From: Pseudomonas brenneri
Lineage (GTDB): Bacteria; Pseudomonadota; Gammaproteobacteria; Pseudomonadales; Pseudomonadaceae
DNA length: 64,000 nt
Assembly: GCF_007858285.1 (NCBI RefSeq)
Contig: NZ_VFIL01000003.1
Span: forward strand, 549,426 to 613,425
Reading direction: 5' to 3'
Made by a program: the position numbers and the translations under genes. Under the pieces are notes generated by a model. It did not search any database, was not told the DNA's origin, and was given only the letters and a program-made list of their open reading frames with translations. This document shows positions 8,790-17,908 of this stretch, piece after piece. Within the stretch, counting starts at the first letter, position 1. Each line of letters begins with the position of its first letter.

Positions 8790-10724
8790 CTACTCGATCT
8801 GCAGCAATACCTGGCGATTGCGCACCTGATCGCCGGCGGTGACGTGAATGGCCTTGACCACACCGTCGATGCCCGCCTTGAGCGGGTGCTCCATTTTCAT
8901 GGCTTCGAGTACCAGCAGCAGTTGGCCTTTGCTCACCCTATCGCCTTCGCGCACCTGCGCCAGAATGATGGCCCCGTCCATCGGCGCCTTGACCGTACCG
9001 TTGCTGGCTGGCGCTTCACGACTGGCCACGGTTTGCGTCTGATTGCTCACGCACAGGCTGTTGCCGGCGTGCAACAGCCAGAGCTGGGTGCCTTGCAAGT
9101 GATAGGCAACCCGTCGCCGAACGCCATTGATGTCCAGGCTGGCCCAGCGCCCGTCGCTGTGGCGGATGTGTATATCGATGTTGGCGACTTGCACATGATC
9201 GTCCGCCAATAGCCGCACGCTGACCTCGTGACGGTGTTCATCGATGCCCAGGCGGTAGGTCCAGGGCACGTTGGCGTTGTTGCGCCAGCCCGCCAGGGCC
9301 GGGCGATGCACTGCCGCGCTGTGCCGATAGAACAGGGCGGCGGCCAGTGCCAGCGCTTCTTCGCTGATGGCGGGGCGGGCAATATCGCTGAAATGTTCGG
9401 CGATAAACCCGGTGCTGAAATCTGCCGCGACAAACTGTGGATGCTGGAGCAGGTCCGCCAGTAACCGCTGATTGCTGGGAACCCCCAGCAACACGCAGTC
9501 CTGCACCGCGCGCAGCAGCTTGCGCCGCGCCTCTTCGCGAGTGGCGCCATGGGCGATGATCTTGCCCAGCATTGGGTCATAGAACGGGCTGATGCGCTGC
9601 GGGGCCTGCAAGCCATGGTCGACCCTGACGCCGGCCGCCGGCTCCCAGCGCAGTACCTCGCCGGTTTGTGGCAAGAAACCCTGGGCCGGGTCCTCGGCGT
9701 ACAGTCGCACCTCCATGGCATGGCCGGTCAGCGTCACCTGCTCCTGGCGCAACGGCAGGGGTAGGCCGGCGGCGATTTGCAGTTGCCAATCCACCAGGTC
9801 CAGGCCGGTGATCAGTTCGGTGACCGGGTGCTCCACCTGCAGGCGGGTGTTCATTTCCAGGAAATAGAACTGCCCGTTCTGGTCCAGCAGGAACTCCACG
9901 GTGCCAGCACCGACATACTCCACCGCGCGCCCGGCCTTGAGCGCCGCCTCGCCCATGGCCTGGCGCAGCTCGGCGGTCATGACCGGGCAGGGTGCTTCTT
10001 CGATGACCTTCTGATGGCGGCGCTGCACCGAGCAATCGCGCTCGCCCAGGTAGATCAGGTTGCCGTGGGCGTCGCCGAACAGCTGGATTTCCACATGGCG
10101 TGGCGCAATCAACGCCTGCTCCAGAATCAGCTCGTCGCTGCCAAACGCGTTCAGGGCTTCGGAGCGTGCGGTGTGCAACTGTTCTAGTAGTTGCGCAGGT
10201 GTATGCACCAGGCGCATGCCGCGTCCGCCGCCGCCGGCACTGGCCTTGATCATCAACGGGTAGCCGATGCGCTCGGCTTCGTTTTGCAGGGTGGCGTCGT
10301 CTTGTGCGCTGCCCTGATAGCCGGCAATGCACGGCACACCCGCGGCGAGCATGGCGATTTTCGACAGGCGCTTGCTGCCCATCAATTCGATGGCGTGGGC
10401 GCTGGGGCCGATGAATACCAGGCCGGCGGCGATGCAGGCCTTGGCGAACTCGGGGTTTTCCGAGAGAAAGCCATAACCGGGGTGGACCGCATCGGCGCCG
10501 GTGAGGCGCGCGGCGTCGAGGATCGCCTGAATGTTCAGGTAGGACTGCTGCACCGGGGCAGGGCCGATGTTGACGGCTTCGTCGGCCATGCGGACGTGCA
10601 GGGCGTTGGCGTCGGCCTCGCTATAGACTGCCACGGTGCGGTAGCCCAGGGCCTGGGCGGTGCGCTGGATCCGGCAGGCGATTTCGCCGCGGTTGGCGAT
10701 CAGTATTTTATTGAAACTGGGCAT
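8790..10724 (-). CDS. atuF: Geranyl-CoA carboxylase biotin-containing (alpha) subunit AtuF
   Basis: This 644-residue protein combines biotin carboxylase (ILIANRGEIACRI at the N-terminus, GGGGRGMR ATP loop near residue 165, biotin carboxylase core to about 450), a linker domain and a C-terminal biotinyl domain with EAMKM, biotin on Lys610. The ATG at 10724 is the conserved family start. With AtuC it would carboxylate cis-geranyl-CoA in citronellol/geraniol breakdown. Family alternatives are methylcrotonyl-CoA or acetyl-CoA carboxylase alpha subunits, but the six-gene atu order settles the assignment. It is the last gene of the atu operon; a 65-base gap separates it from atuE. Confidence 0.9.
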   Translation of the reverse strand: MPSFNKILIANRGEIACRIQRTAQALGYRTVAVYSEADANALHVRMADEAVNIGPAPVQQSYLNIQAILDAARLTGADAVHPGYGFLSENPEFAKACIAAGLVFIGPSAHAIELMGSKRLSKIAMLAAGVPCIAGYQGSAQDDATLQNEAERIGYPLMIKASAGGGGRGMRLVHTPAQLLEQLHTARSEALNAFGSDELILEQALIAPRHVEIQLFGDAHGNLIYLGERDCSVQRRHQKVIEEAPCPVMTAELRQAMGEAALKAGRAVEYVGAGTVEFLLDQNGQFYFLEMNTRLQVEHPVTELITGLDLVDWQLQIAAGLPLPLRQEQVTLTGHAMEVRLYAEDPAQGFLPQTGEVLRWEPAAGVRVDHGLQAPQRISPFYDPMLGKIIAHGATREEARRKLLRAVQDCVLLGVPSNQRLLADLLQHPQFVAADFSTGFIAEHFSDIARPAISEEALALAAALFYRHSAAVHRPALAGWRNNANVPWTYRLGIDEHRHEVSVRLLADDHVQVANIDIHIRHSDGRWASLDINGVRRRVAYHLQGTQLWLLHAGNSLCVSNQTQTVASREAPASNGTVKAPMDGAIILAQVREGDRVSKGQLLLVLEAMKMEHPLKAGIDGVVKAIHVTAGDQVRNRQVLLQIE

Positions 10725-10789
10725 GTTCGGTCCCTGTTTGATTGGTTGCGCAGGTGCGGGCTCCCACAGGTGATGTGGCGTTTTCAAGA

Positions 10790-11572
10790 TCAACTCACCC
10801 ACCTGGCCTTGCGCTTCTCGACAAACGCCCGCGTTCCCTCAATTCCTTCTTCCCCGGTCACCGCCTCGGCAAACCAATCGGCAGCCTGGTCCAGCAGCAG
10901 TTCCAACGGCTGATCCAGACTCTGGAGCAACAACGCCTTGGTCCGGGCATTGGCACGCGGCGCACAACGCAACACCTGGCCCAACACCTCATCCAGGCGC
11001 TGCGCCAACCCCTGGGGATCATGCTCGACAAAATGCACCACCCCCAGGCGATGCGCCTCGACCCCGTCAAACCGCGCCGCCGTCAACGCCAGGCGCCGGG
11101 CCTGTGTCAGGCCGATACGCTGCACCACAAAGGGTGCGATCTGTGCCGGCAACACGCCGAGGCTGGTTTCCGGCAAGCCGAACTGCGCCTGGTGATCGGC
11201 AATCGCAATGTCACTAACGCACGCCAGGCCAAAACCACCGCCCAACACCGCACCCTGCAACACCACGATCACCACCTGCGGCAATGCCTGGACCTCTTGC
11301 AGCAGCGCACCAAACACCCGGTTCAGATCTCGCAAGCCCTCGCGGCTGCTCGCACGGCTCATGTCCTTTACATCGCCGCCGGCACAGAAGTGCCCACCGG
11401 CGCCACTGATCACCAGCGCCCGCACGTGCTCGTCACCCGCAACATCCGCCAGCACCGCGCGCAGTTCGCTGACCATCTGCAAACTCATGGCATTGCGGCT
11501 CTGCGGGCGATTGAGGGTGATGTGCAGCACGCCGTTGTGCGGCTCCAGCATCAGCGTCTCGCAGGTATTCAC
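10790..11572 (-). CDS. atuE: Isohexenylglutaconyl-CoA hydratase AtuE (enoyl-CoA hydratase family)
   Basis: This 260-residue crotonase-fold protein has the oxyanion-hole segments NRPQSRNAMS and ISGAGGHFCAGGDVKDM, and LQGAVLGGGFGLACVSDIAIA for the second oxyanion residue. In the atu pathway it hydrates isohexenylglutaconyl-CoA after carboxylation by AtuC/AtuF. It starts with GTG overlapping the atuD stop as GTGA, so the two are translationally coupled. The role is inferred from gene order and known P. aeruginosa atu genes; sequence alone would only say enoyl-CoA hydratase. Confidence 0.88.
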   Translation of the reverse strand: MNTCETLMLEPHNGVLHITLNRPQSRNAMSLQMVSELRAVLADVAGDEHVRALVISGAGGHFCAGGDVKDMSRASSREGLRDLNRVFGALLQEVQALPQVVIVVLQGAVLGGGFGLACVSDIAIADHQAQFGLPETSLGVLPAQIAPFVVQRIGLTQARRLALTAARFDGVEAHRLGVVHFVEHDPQGLAQRLDEVLGQVLRCAPRANARTKALLLQSLDQPLELLLDQAADWFAEAVTGEEGIEGTRAFVEKRKARWVS

Positions 11573-12726
11573 GACTTTTTACCCGGCAGCGTGCCCATCA
11601 GTTTGCAGATGATCCCCAGCATGATTTCGTCGGCACCGCCGCCAATCGACACCAGGCGCACATCGCGATAGGCGCGGGCCACCGGGTTGTCCCACATAAA
11701 ACCCATGCCGCCCCAGTATTGCAGGCAACTGTCGCTGACTTCACGGCCCAGGCGCCCGGCCTTGAGCTTGGCCATCGAGGCCAGCCGCGTCACGTCCTGG
11801 CCCTTGATGTATTGCTCGGTCGCCTGGTAGACCAGCGCACGCAGGCATTCGATCTCGGTGGACAGTTCGGCCAGGCGAAAGTGGATCACCTGGTTGTCGA
11901 TCAAGGCCTTGCCGAAGGTCTGGCGCTCCTTGCAGTAGGCGATGGTGCTGTCGATGCACGATTCCAGGCCCTTGATCATATTGGCTGCGCCAAACAGCCG
12001 TTCCTCCTGGAATTGCAGCATCTGCATCATGAACCCCGCGCCTTCATGGCCGATGCGGTTGCGCTGGGGGATGCGCACATCATCGAAAAACACCTGGGCA
12101 GTTTCCGAGCTGTGCATGCCGAGCTTTTCCAGGGGCGGGCTGACGCTGATACCGGGGGTGTTCATCGGCACCATGATCAGTGACTTGTTGATATGCGGCT
12201 TGCCGTCCGAGGTGTTGGCCAGCAGGCAGATAAAATCGGCACTGGGGGAGTTGGTGATCCACATCTTGCTGCCGTTGATCACGTAGTCGTCGCCATCCTT
12301 GCGCGCGTGGGTTTTCAAGCCCGCCACGTCGGAGCCGGCGCCGGTTTCCGAGACGCCGATGCAGCCCACTTGTTCGCCGCTGATGGCCGGGCGCAGGAAT
12401 TCCTCGCGCAACTCATCGGAGCCAAAACGTGCGAGGGCCGGGGTACACATATCGGTCTGCACGCCGATGGACATCGGGATACCGCCGCAATGGATGGTGC
12501 CGAACTCTTCGGCGGCGACAATCGAGTAGCTGTAATCCAGGCCCATGCCGCCGAACTTCTCGGGCTTGGAGATGCCCAGCAGGCCGAGGTCGCCGGCCTT
12601 GCGGAAAATCTCGTGGATCGGGAAGCGCCCGGCTTTTTCCCATGCGTCGACATGGGGGTTGATCTCGCGGTCGACAAAAGCCCGTATGGTACGACGCAGC
12701 TCTTCGTGTTCCTGGGTGAAGATCAT
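11569..12726 (-). CDS. atuD: Citronellyl-CoA dehydrogenase AtuD (acyl-CoA dehydrogenase)
   Basis: This 385-residue flavoprotein has acyl-CoA dehydrogenase N, middle and C domains, with signatures GCIGVSETGAGSDVAGLKT (FAD/substrate loop), KMWITNSPSADF and the C-terminal QYWGGMGFMWDNPVARAYRDVR. The atu enzyme oxidises citronellyl-CoA to geranyl-CoA. GGAGAACAATAAAA precedes the ATG. It lies 20 bases after atuC and overlaps atuE by four. Confidence 0.9.
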   Translation of the reverse strand: MIFTQEHEELRRTIRAFVDREINPHVDAWEKAGRFPIHEIFRKAGDLGLLGISKPEKFGGMGLDYSYSIVAAEEFGTIHCGGIPMSIGVQTDMCTPALARFGSDELREEFLRPAISGEQVGCIGVSETGAGSDVAGLKTHARKDGDDYVINGSKMWITNSPSADFICLLANTSDGKPHINKSLIMVPMNTPGISVSPPLEKLGMHSSETAQVFFDDVRIPQRNRIGHEGAGFMMQMLQFQEERLFGAANMIKGLESCIDSTIAYCKERQTFGKALIDNQVIHFRLAELSTEIECLRALVYQATEQYIKGQDVTRLASMAKLKAGRLGREVSDSCLQYWGGMGFMWDNPVARAYRDVRLVSIGGGADEIMLGIICKLMGTLPGKKS

Positions 12727-12746
12727 TTTTATTGTTCTCCTGATCG

Positions 12747-14363
12747 TTAAAAGCGCGCGGCGCCGAAGCTGTTGGGTTGCAATTGGCGCACCTGGGCCTC
12801 TTGGCAGATATCCAGCAGGTAACCCAGCAAGGTGCGGGTGTCCCGTGGGTCAATCAGCCCGTCGTCCCACAGGTTGGCGCTGCCATACAGGGCCGTGGAC
12901 TGGCTATCGAGTTTCTGTGCGGTGACCTGTTCGAGCATGTCGAGCATCTTGGGATCGGGCACCAGGCCGTCTTTCAATTGCTTGGCCTCGGTGACAATGC
13001 GCAGCACTTTGCCGGCCTGGGCGCCGCCCATCACGGCGGTGCGGCTGTTGGGCCAGGCAAAGATAAAGCGCGGGTCCAGGCCGCGGCCGCACATCGCATA
13101 GTTGCCGGCGCCGTAGGATCCGCCGACCACCACAGTCAGCTTGGGCACGCGGGCATTGGCCACCGCCTGGATCATCTTCGCGCCGTGCTTGATCACCCCT
13201 TGTTGTTCGGATTCGGTGCCGACCATAAAACCGGTGGTGTTGTGGAAGAACAGCAGCGGGGTCTGGCTCTGGTCGCACAGCTGGATAAACTGCGCGGCCT
13301 TGCTCGCGCCCTTGGGGGTGATTGGGCCGTTGTTGCCGATAAACCCGCAGGCGCGGCCCTGGATCTGCAAGTGGCCGCAGACGGTGTGGGGATCGTATTC
13401 GCCCTTGAATTCGAGAAAGTTGGAGCCGTCGGCGATGCGCGCGATGATTTCTCGTACGTCGTAGGGCTTTTTCGGGTCGTCGGGGATCAGGCCCAGCAAC
13501 TCTTCAATCGGATACAACGGCTCAGCGTAGGCCCGCACCGGCTGGGGCGGCAGCCGATCGTCCCACGGCAATAGGCTGACAATCTCGCGCACGATGCGCA
13601 CGCCATCGGCATCATTTTGCGCCAGGTATTCGGCGGTGCCGGCGGTTTGCGCATGCATCTGGGCGCCGCCCAGCTCTTCATCCGTCGCCACTTCACCAGT
13701 GGCCGCCTTGAGCAACGGTGGGCCGGCCAGAAACAGCTTGGCTTTGCCGCGCACTACCACCACGTAATCCGAAAGTCCTGGCTGATAGGCACCGCCAGCG
13801 GTGGCCGAACCGTGGACTACGGTGATCTGCGGCAGGCCCATGGCCGACATCCGTGCCTGGTTGGCAAAGCTGCGCGCACCTTCGACGAAAATCTCGGCGG
13901 CGTAGTTGAGGTTGGCGCCGCCGCTTTCGGCCAGCGTCACCACCGGCAGTTTGTTTTCCATGGCGATCTGTTGCAGGCGCAGGGATTTTTTCAGGCCCGA
14001 TGGCGAGATCGTCCCACCCTTGATCGCACTGTTATTGGCCACCACCAGCATGCGCACGCCGCTGACATAGCCAATACCGGCAATCAAGCCGCCACCGGCG
14101 GCGCTGCCGTCCTTGTCATCGTGCAATTTGTAGCCGGCCAGGCTCGCCAGTTCGAGGAAGGGCGCGCCGGGGTCTAGCAACAGGTTCAGGCGTTCGCGGG
14201 GCAGCAGTTGGCCGCGTTTGTCGAACTTGCCCTTGGCTTCGGCGGCCTTGTCCAACAGGTTCTGTTCCAGTTGGCGCAAGTGGTTGATGGCCGTGAGCAT
14301 GGCCTCGCGGTTCTGTGCGAACTGCGGGTGGTGGGCGTCGAGTAGCGAGTCGATGACCGGCAT
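12747..14363 (-). CDS. atuC: Geranyl-CoA carboxylase carboxyltransferase (beta) subunit AtuC
   Basis: This 538-residue protein is a full-length acyl-CoA carboxyltransferase of the methylcrotonyl/geranyl-CoA class. It has the crotonase-type oxyanion loops (ESGGANLNYAAEIF near residue 145; GSYGAGNYAMCGRG near residue 414) and the GSATAGGAYQPGLSDY segment. It transfers carboxyl from biotin on AtuF to the acyl-CoA. Length equals the P. aeruginosa AtuC as I recall it. Gly-rich side-chain pocket residues distinguish geranyl from methylcrotonyl specificity, which I cannot settle by eye; the operon context makes geranyl-CoA most likely. Stop and start of atuB/atuC are 3 bases apart. Confidence 0.9.
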   Translation of the reverse strand: MPVIDSLLDAHHPQFAQNREAMLTAINHLRQLEQNLLDKAAEAKGKFDKRGQLLPRERLNLLLDPGAPFLELASLAGYKLHDDKDGSAAGGGLIAGIGYVSGVRMLVVANNSAIKGGTISPSGLKKSLRLQQIAMENKLPVVTLAESGGANLNYAAEIFVEGARSFANQARMSAMGLPQITVVHGSATAGGAYQPGLSDYVVVVRGKAKLFLAGPPLLKAATGEVATDEELGGAQMHAQTAGTAEYLAQNDADGVRIVREIVSLLPWDDRLPPQPVRAYAEPLYPIEELLGLIPDDPKKPYDVREIIARIADGSNFLEFKGEYDPHTVCGHLQIQGRACGFIGNNGPITPKGASKAAQFIQLCDQSQTPLLFFHNTTGFMVGTESEQQGVIKHGAKMIQAVANARVPKLTVVVGGSYGAGNYAMCGRGLDPRFIFAWPNSRTAVMGGAQAGKVLRIVTEAKQLKDGLVPDPKMLDMLEQVTAQKLDSQSTALYGSANLWDDGLIDPRDTRTLLGYLLDICQEAQVRQLQPNSFGAARF

Positions 14364-14366
14364 GGT

Positions 14367-15239
14367 TTATTGGCCCTCCTTGAGCACATCTGGCAGGTAG
14401 GCGCGGTGAAAACCATTGAAGGATGGGCTCGGCGGTTGGGCCTTGTGCAGCGGCCAGGCGCGGCTGCCCAGGCTGGCGGCGCCGTCGATGCGCAAGGTGC
14501 TGCCGCTGACGAACGCGGCGGCGGGGCTGAGCAGGAACACAATCGCTGCGCTGACTTCCGATTCGGTGCCAATGCGCTTGAGCGGTACATGCTCGCGCAG
14601 GGTCGGGATCACGGCCTTGAACGCACCTTCGTAGGTGTCCATGCCGCTGGAGGCGATCCAGCCTGGCGCCACGGCGTTGACCCGCACCCCGGCGTAGCCC
14701 CACTCGAACGCGGCGGTCTTGGTGAAGTTGTCCATCCCCGAGCGCGCCGCGCCGGAGTGGCCCATGCCAGGCATGCCGCCCCACATATCGGCCAGCATGT
14801 TGACGATGGTGCCGCCGTGCTTGCTCATCGATTGATTGAACACTTCCCGCGCCATCAGGAAACCGCCCACCAGGTTGGTGCGCAGCACCGTTTCAAAGCC
14901 TTTTTGATTGATCGACGCCAGGGGCGAGGGGTATTGGCCACCGGCGTTGTTCACCAGGCCGTGGATTGGCCCGTGTGCTTCGATGATCTGGCTGACCAGC
15001 GCCTTGACCGCTTCTTCATCGCGAATATCGCAGGCCTGCCAACTGGCGCGGCCACCGTCATCGCTGATCTCCTGGGCGACACCTTGGAGTTTTTCCGGCT
15101 TGCGCCCCACCAGCACCACATGGGCGCCGAGGGCTGCCAGTTCATGGGCGGTGCAGCGGCCGATGCCACTGCCGCCACCGGTGACGATAATGGTCTGCCC
15201 CAGGAACAGGTCGGCTTTGAAGATCGAGTCGAAGGCCAC
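14367..15239 (-). CDS. atuB: Short-chain dehydrogenase/reductase AtuB with atypical active site
   Basis: This 290-residue Rossmann-fold SDR has TGGGSGIGR for NAD(P) binding at residue 20 and the NNAG motif near residue 96. At the catalytic position, where classical SDRs have YxxxK, the sequence reads GHSGAARSG, so Tyr is His and Lys is Arg. The segment resembles 2,4-dienoyl-CoA reductase-type SDRs, which also lack the YxxxK spacing. In P. aeruginosa AtuB is linked to terpene utilisation, proposed as an oxidoreductase on pathway alcohols or CoA esters. It starts with GTG 13 bases after atuA. The exact reaction is unsettled. Confidence 0.82.
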   Translation of the reverse strand: MAFDSIFKADLFLGQTIIVTGGGSGIGRCTAHELAALGAHVVLVGRKPEKLQGVAQEISDDGGRASWQACDIRDEEAVKALVSQIIEAHGPIHGLVNNAGGQYPSPLASINQKGFETVLRTNLVGGFLMAREVFNQSMSKHGGTIVNMLADMWGGMPGMGHSGAARSGMDNFTKTAAFEWGYAGVRVNAVAPGWIASSGMDTYEGAFKAVIPTLREHVPLKRIGTESEVSAAIVFLLSPAAAFVSGSTLRIDGAASLGSRAWPLHKAQPPSPSFNGFHRAYLPDVLKEGQ

Positions 15240-15251
15240 GGCGAGAGTCCC

Positions 15252-17030
15252 TTAGTTGAGTTGATCGGCGAGGTGGCGGGGCACGGCAATCGGTATTTCC
15301 AGCAGTTGCTGGGCGAAGGCCTTGCCCTGTGGGTCGATGCGCAGGCTGGCGATACCGCCGCCGCCCAGGGCATTTTCGAGGAGGAAATTGAGGCTGTGGC
15401 TGCCGGGCAGGTACCAGCGTTCCACGCGCCCATGCAGTGGGTCGAGGACGTGGCTCATCCAGTCGACGATCACCTCGGGCGTCAACGCCTCAGCGATCCA
15501 TGGCAAGTATTCGGGGCGGCGTGCGATTACCCCGATATTGCTGTGATTGCCCTTGTCACCGGAGCGCGCCACGGCCAGTTTGACCAAGGGCACGCTGGCA
15601 TCGGCGCGGCCTTCGGGCTTGGGCGGGTCGAGCGGTGTGTGGGGCGTGCCCAGGGCCGCTGTGGCAGGCAGTTCGCAGGGGTGGGACTGGCCCTGGAAGT
15701 CGACGCTCAAGGTGCAGGCGCGCTTATCGATCAGGAACGAAAACAGGCGGATCAGCGGATACACGGTGGGTCTGCCGCCAACGATGCCGGTCAGGCCCGG
15801 CGCCATGCCGGTGGCGGCCTGGGCAATTTCCCGGGCGAACAGCACCAGTGCTTGTTTGCTCGGGTGACGCACCGCCAGTTTGAGCACCACCTCGCGGCAA
15901 TCCTGGCGCCGGGCGTGGGCGCCGTAGGTGGCTTCGCTGCCGAGCAATTCAATATTGACCTCGGTGTAGGGCGCCCAGCCGCGCTGGCTGAACAGTTGCG
16001 AGGTTTTGTTGATGATCGCCTGGCTGACCCGCTCGGCCTTGGCCACCGCATCCATGCCGGCCAGCAGGCAACTGGCGGTGCAGCGAAAACCGTCGGGGTA
16101 GGTGGCACTGACTTTGTACTGATCGGTCGGCGCCAGGCCTTTAGCGCCGTGCAGGCGCACGCGGTTTTCGCCTTGTTGCTCCAGTGTGACCTGGCTGAAG
16201 TCGCAGATCACATCCGGCAGCAAATAGGCGCGGGGGTCGCCAATTTCATACAGCAGTTGTTCGGCGACGCTCAGTTCGCTGATCAACCCGCCTGTGCCCG
16301 GTGCCTTGCTGACGGTGAACTGGCCGTCGGCGCTGACGTCGACAATCGGGAAGCCGATGTGCTCGTAGTCCGGCACCTCGCGCCAATCGGTGAAGTTACC
16401 GCCGGTGCACTGCGCGCCGCATTCGATGATATGCCCGGCCAGCGCGGCCTGGGCCAGTCGGTCGTAGTCCTGCCACGACCAGTTGAACTCATGCACCAGG
16501 GCCGCGCTGACCACCGCGCTGTCCACTACGCGCCCGGTGATGACGATATCGGCGCCCAGTTGCAGGGCCTGGACGATGCCCGGCGCGCCGAGGTAGGCAT
16601 TGGTCGACACACACATCGCCGGCAACGGCGCGCCGCTGAACATATCGCTGATGCCCTGCAGTTGCTTGAACTGCGGTTGCAGGTCGTCGCCCAGCACCAC
16701 GGCGATTTTCAGCGGCACCCGTGCCTGGTCGCAGACAGCCTGCAATGCCGCGGCGCAGGCCTGGGGGTGGATGCCGCCGGCGTTACTGATCACGCGGATG
16801 CCCTGGCGCTGGATATCGGCGAGCAATGGCGCAAGCACTTCGACAAAGTCCGTCGCGTAGCCGGCCTGGGGATCCTTCATCCGCGCCCCGGCGAGGATCG
16901 ACAGGGTGACCTCCGCCAGGTAGTCGAACACCAGGTAATCCAGGGTGCCGCCGTGCACCAACTGCGCGGCGGCGGTGCAGGTGTCGCCCCAGAATGCACT
17001 GGCGCAGCCGATACGAACGGTCTTGTCCAT
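15252..17030 (-). CDS. atuA: Acyclic terpene utilisation protein AtuA (DUF1446 family)
   Basis: This 592-residue protein is the first gene of the atu operon. The ATG at 17030 ([17 protein letters not shown]) has AAGGA seven bases upstream and matches the family start. It shows the DUF1446 signature parts [19 protein letters not shown] and ITGRVVDSA, with a C-terminal domain after about residue 480 that starts near [15 protein letters not shown]. AtuA is required for growth on citronellol in P. aeruginosa and the molecular function is not established. It is divergent from atuR with two operators between them. Confidence 0.9.
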   Translation of the reverse strand: MDKTVRIGCASAFWGDTCTAAAQLVHGGTLDYLVFDYLAEVTLSILAGARMKDPQAGYATDFVEVLAPLLADIQRQGIRVISNAGGIHPQACAAALQAVCDQARVPLKIAVVLGDDLQPQFKQLQGISDMFSGAPLPAMCVSTNAYLGAPGIVQALQLGADIVITGRVVDSAVVSAALVHEFNWSWQDYDRLAQAALAGHIIECGAQCTGGNFTDWREVPDYEHIGFPIVDVSADGQFTVSKAPGTGGLISELSVAEQLLYEIGDPRAYLLPDVICDFSQVTLEQQGENRVRLHGAKGLAPTDQYKVSATYPDGFRCTASCLLAGMDAVAKAERVSQAIINKTSQLFSQRGWAPYTEVNIELLGSEATYGAHARRQDCREVVLKLAVRHPSKQALVLFAREIAQAATGMAPGLTGIVGGRPTVYPLIRLFSFLIDKRACTLSVDFQGQSHPCELPATAALGTPHTPLDPPKPEGRADASVPLVKLAVARSGDKGNHSNIGVIARRPEYLPWIAEALTPEVIVDWMSHVLDPLHGRVERWYLPGSHSLNFLLENALGGGGIASLRIDPQGKAFAQQLLEIPIAVPRHLADQLN

Positions 17031-17068
17031 GGGACGTCCTTCTCTGGAAAATCGCTGGGTCGAGACTA

Positions 17069-17084
17069 CCAAGCAAGCGCTTGG
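17069..17084. promoter_or_regulatory. AtuR operator 1 (CCAAGCAAGCGCTTGG)
   Basis: CCAAGC/GCTTGG arms form an imperfect palindrome 39 bases upstream of atuA. In P. aeruginosa AtuR binds two 13-bp inverted repeats in the atuA-atuR intergenic region; this is the matching element here. It is the exact reverse complement of the element at 17112-17127. Confidence 0.85.
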
Positions 17085-17111
17085 TTTGTAAACTCTGCTC
17101 ATAACTTTTGC

Positions 17112-17127
17112 CCAAGCGCTTGCTTGG
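17112..17127. promoter_or_regulatory. AtuR operator 2 (CCAAGCGCTTGCTTGG)
   Basis: This is the exact reverse complement of operator 1, centred 43 bases from it (about four helical turns), and 61 bases before the atuR start. The pair should let AtuR repress both its own gene and the atuA operon until a terpene-derived inducer binds. Confidence 0.85.
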
Positions 17128-17187
17128 GTGGCTGTCACGGCCTAAATTGCCGGCCATGACGCAATCAAAGTAGTTGAGGAGAGCAGC

Positions 17188-17811
17188 ATGGATGAGCAAA
17201 AAGCCCTGGAGGTGATGCGCACCATGGTGGACGGCGGGCAACTGACCGACCCCGACAGCGCCCGGGGCAAGCTGCTGCAGACCGCGGCTCACCTGTTTCG
17301 CAACAAGGGCTTTGAACGCACCACCGTGCGTGACCTGGCCAGTGCCGTGGGGATCCAGTCCGGCAGCATCTTTCATCACTTCAAGAGCAAGGATGAAATC
17401 CTGCGGGCGGTGATGGAAGAAACCATCCACTACAACACCGCGCTGATGCACGCCTCCCTGGCCGAAGCGAGCAACGTACGCGAGCGGGTGCTGGCGCTGA
17501 TTCGCTGTGAGTTGCAGTCGATCATGGGCGGCAGCGGCGAAGCCATGGCCGTGCTGGTGTATGAATGGCGTTCGCTGTCGGCAGAAGGGCAGGCCCAGGT
17601 GCTGGCGTTGCGTGATGTCTACGAAGATATCTGGCTGCAGGTGCTGGGCGAGGCCAAGCAGGCGGGTTATATCAAGGGCGATGTGTTTATCACCCGGCGT
17701 TTTCTGACCGGGGCGTTGTCCTGGACCACGACCTGGTTTCGCGCCCAGGGCAGCATGACCCTCGAACAATTGGCTGATGAGGCGTTGCTGATGGTTCTCA
17801 AGGCTGATTAG
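17188..17811 (+). CDS. atuR: TetR-family repressor AtuR
   Basis: This 207-residue regulator has an N-terminal TetR helix-turn-helix (TTVRDLASAVGIQSGSIFHHF, about residues 47-70, written here in two overlapping parts: TTVRDLASAVGIQS and GSIFHHFKSKDEIL) and an all-helical ligand domain. It is divergent from atuA and sits beside the two operators, matching the P. aeruginosa AtuR repressor, which responds to citronellol/geraniol metabolism. GAGGAGAGCAGC precedes the ATG. Confidence 0.9.
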   Translation: MDEQKALEVMRTMVDGGQLTDPDSARGKLLQTAAHLFRNKGFERTTVRDLASAVGIQSGSIFHHFKSKDEILRAVMEETIHYNTALMHASLAEASNVRERVLALIRCELQSIMGGSGEAMAVLVYEWRSLSAEGQAQVLALRDVYEDIWLQVLGEAKQAGYIKGDVFITRRFLTGALSWTTTWFRAQGSMTLEQLADEALLMVLKAD

Positions 17812-17908
17812 GCCTGGAGTGCAAGCCATTTATTGTCGGGTCGAAAGTTGTCTCTCCAGACAAAAACGCCTAGCTTAGCGAGATTCAGATTTGAACGGTG
17901 CGTGCCTG

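Noticed and set aside
14370..17159. Long plus-strand frame (929 codons) opposite atuB and atuA
   Set aside because: It is the antisense shadow of two recognised genes and has no recognisable protein pattern.
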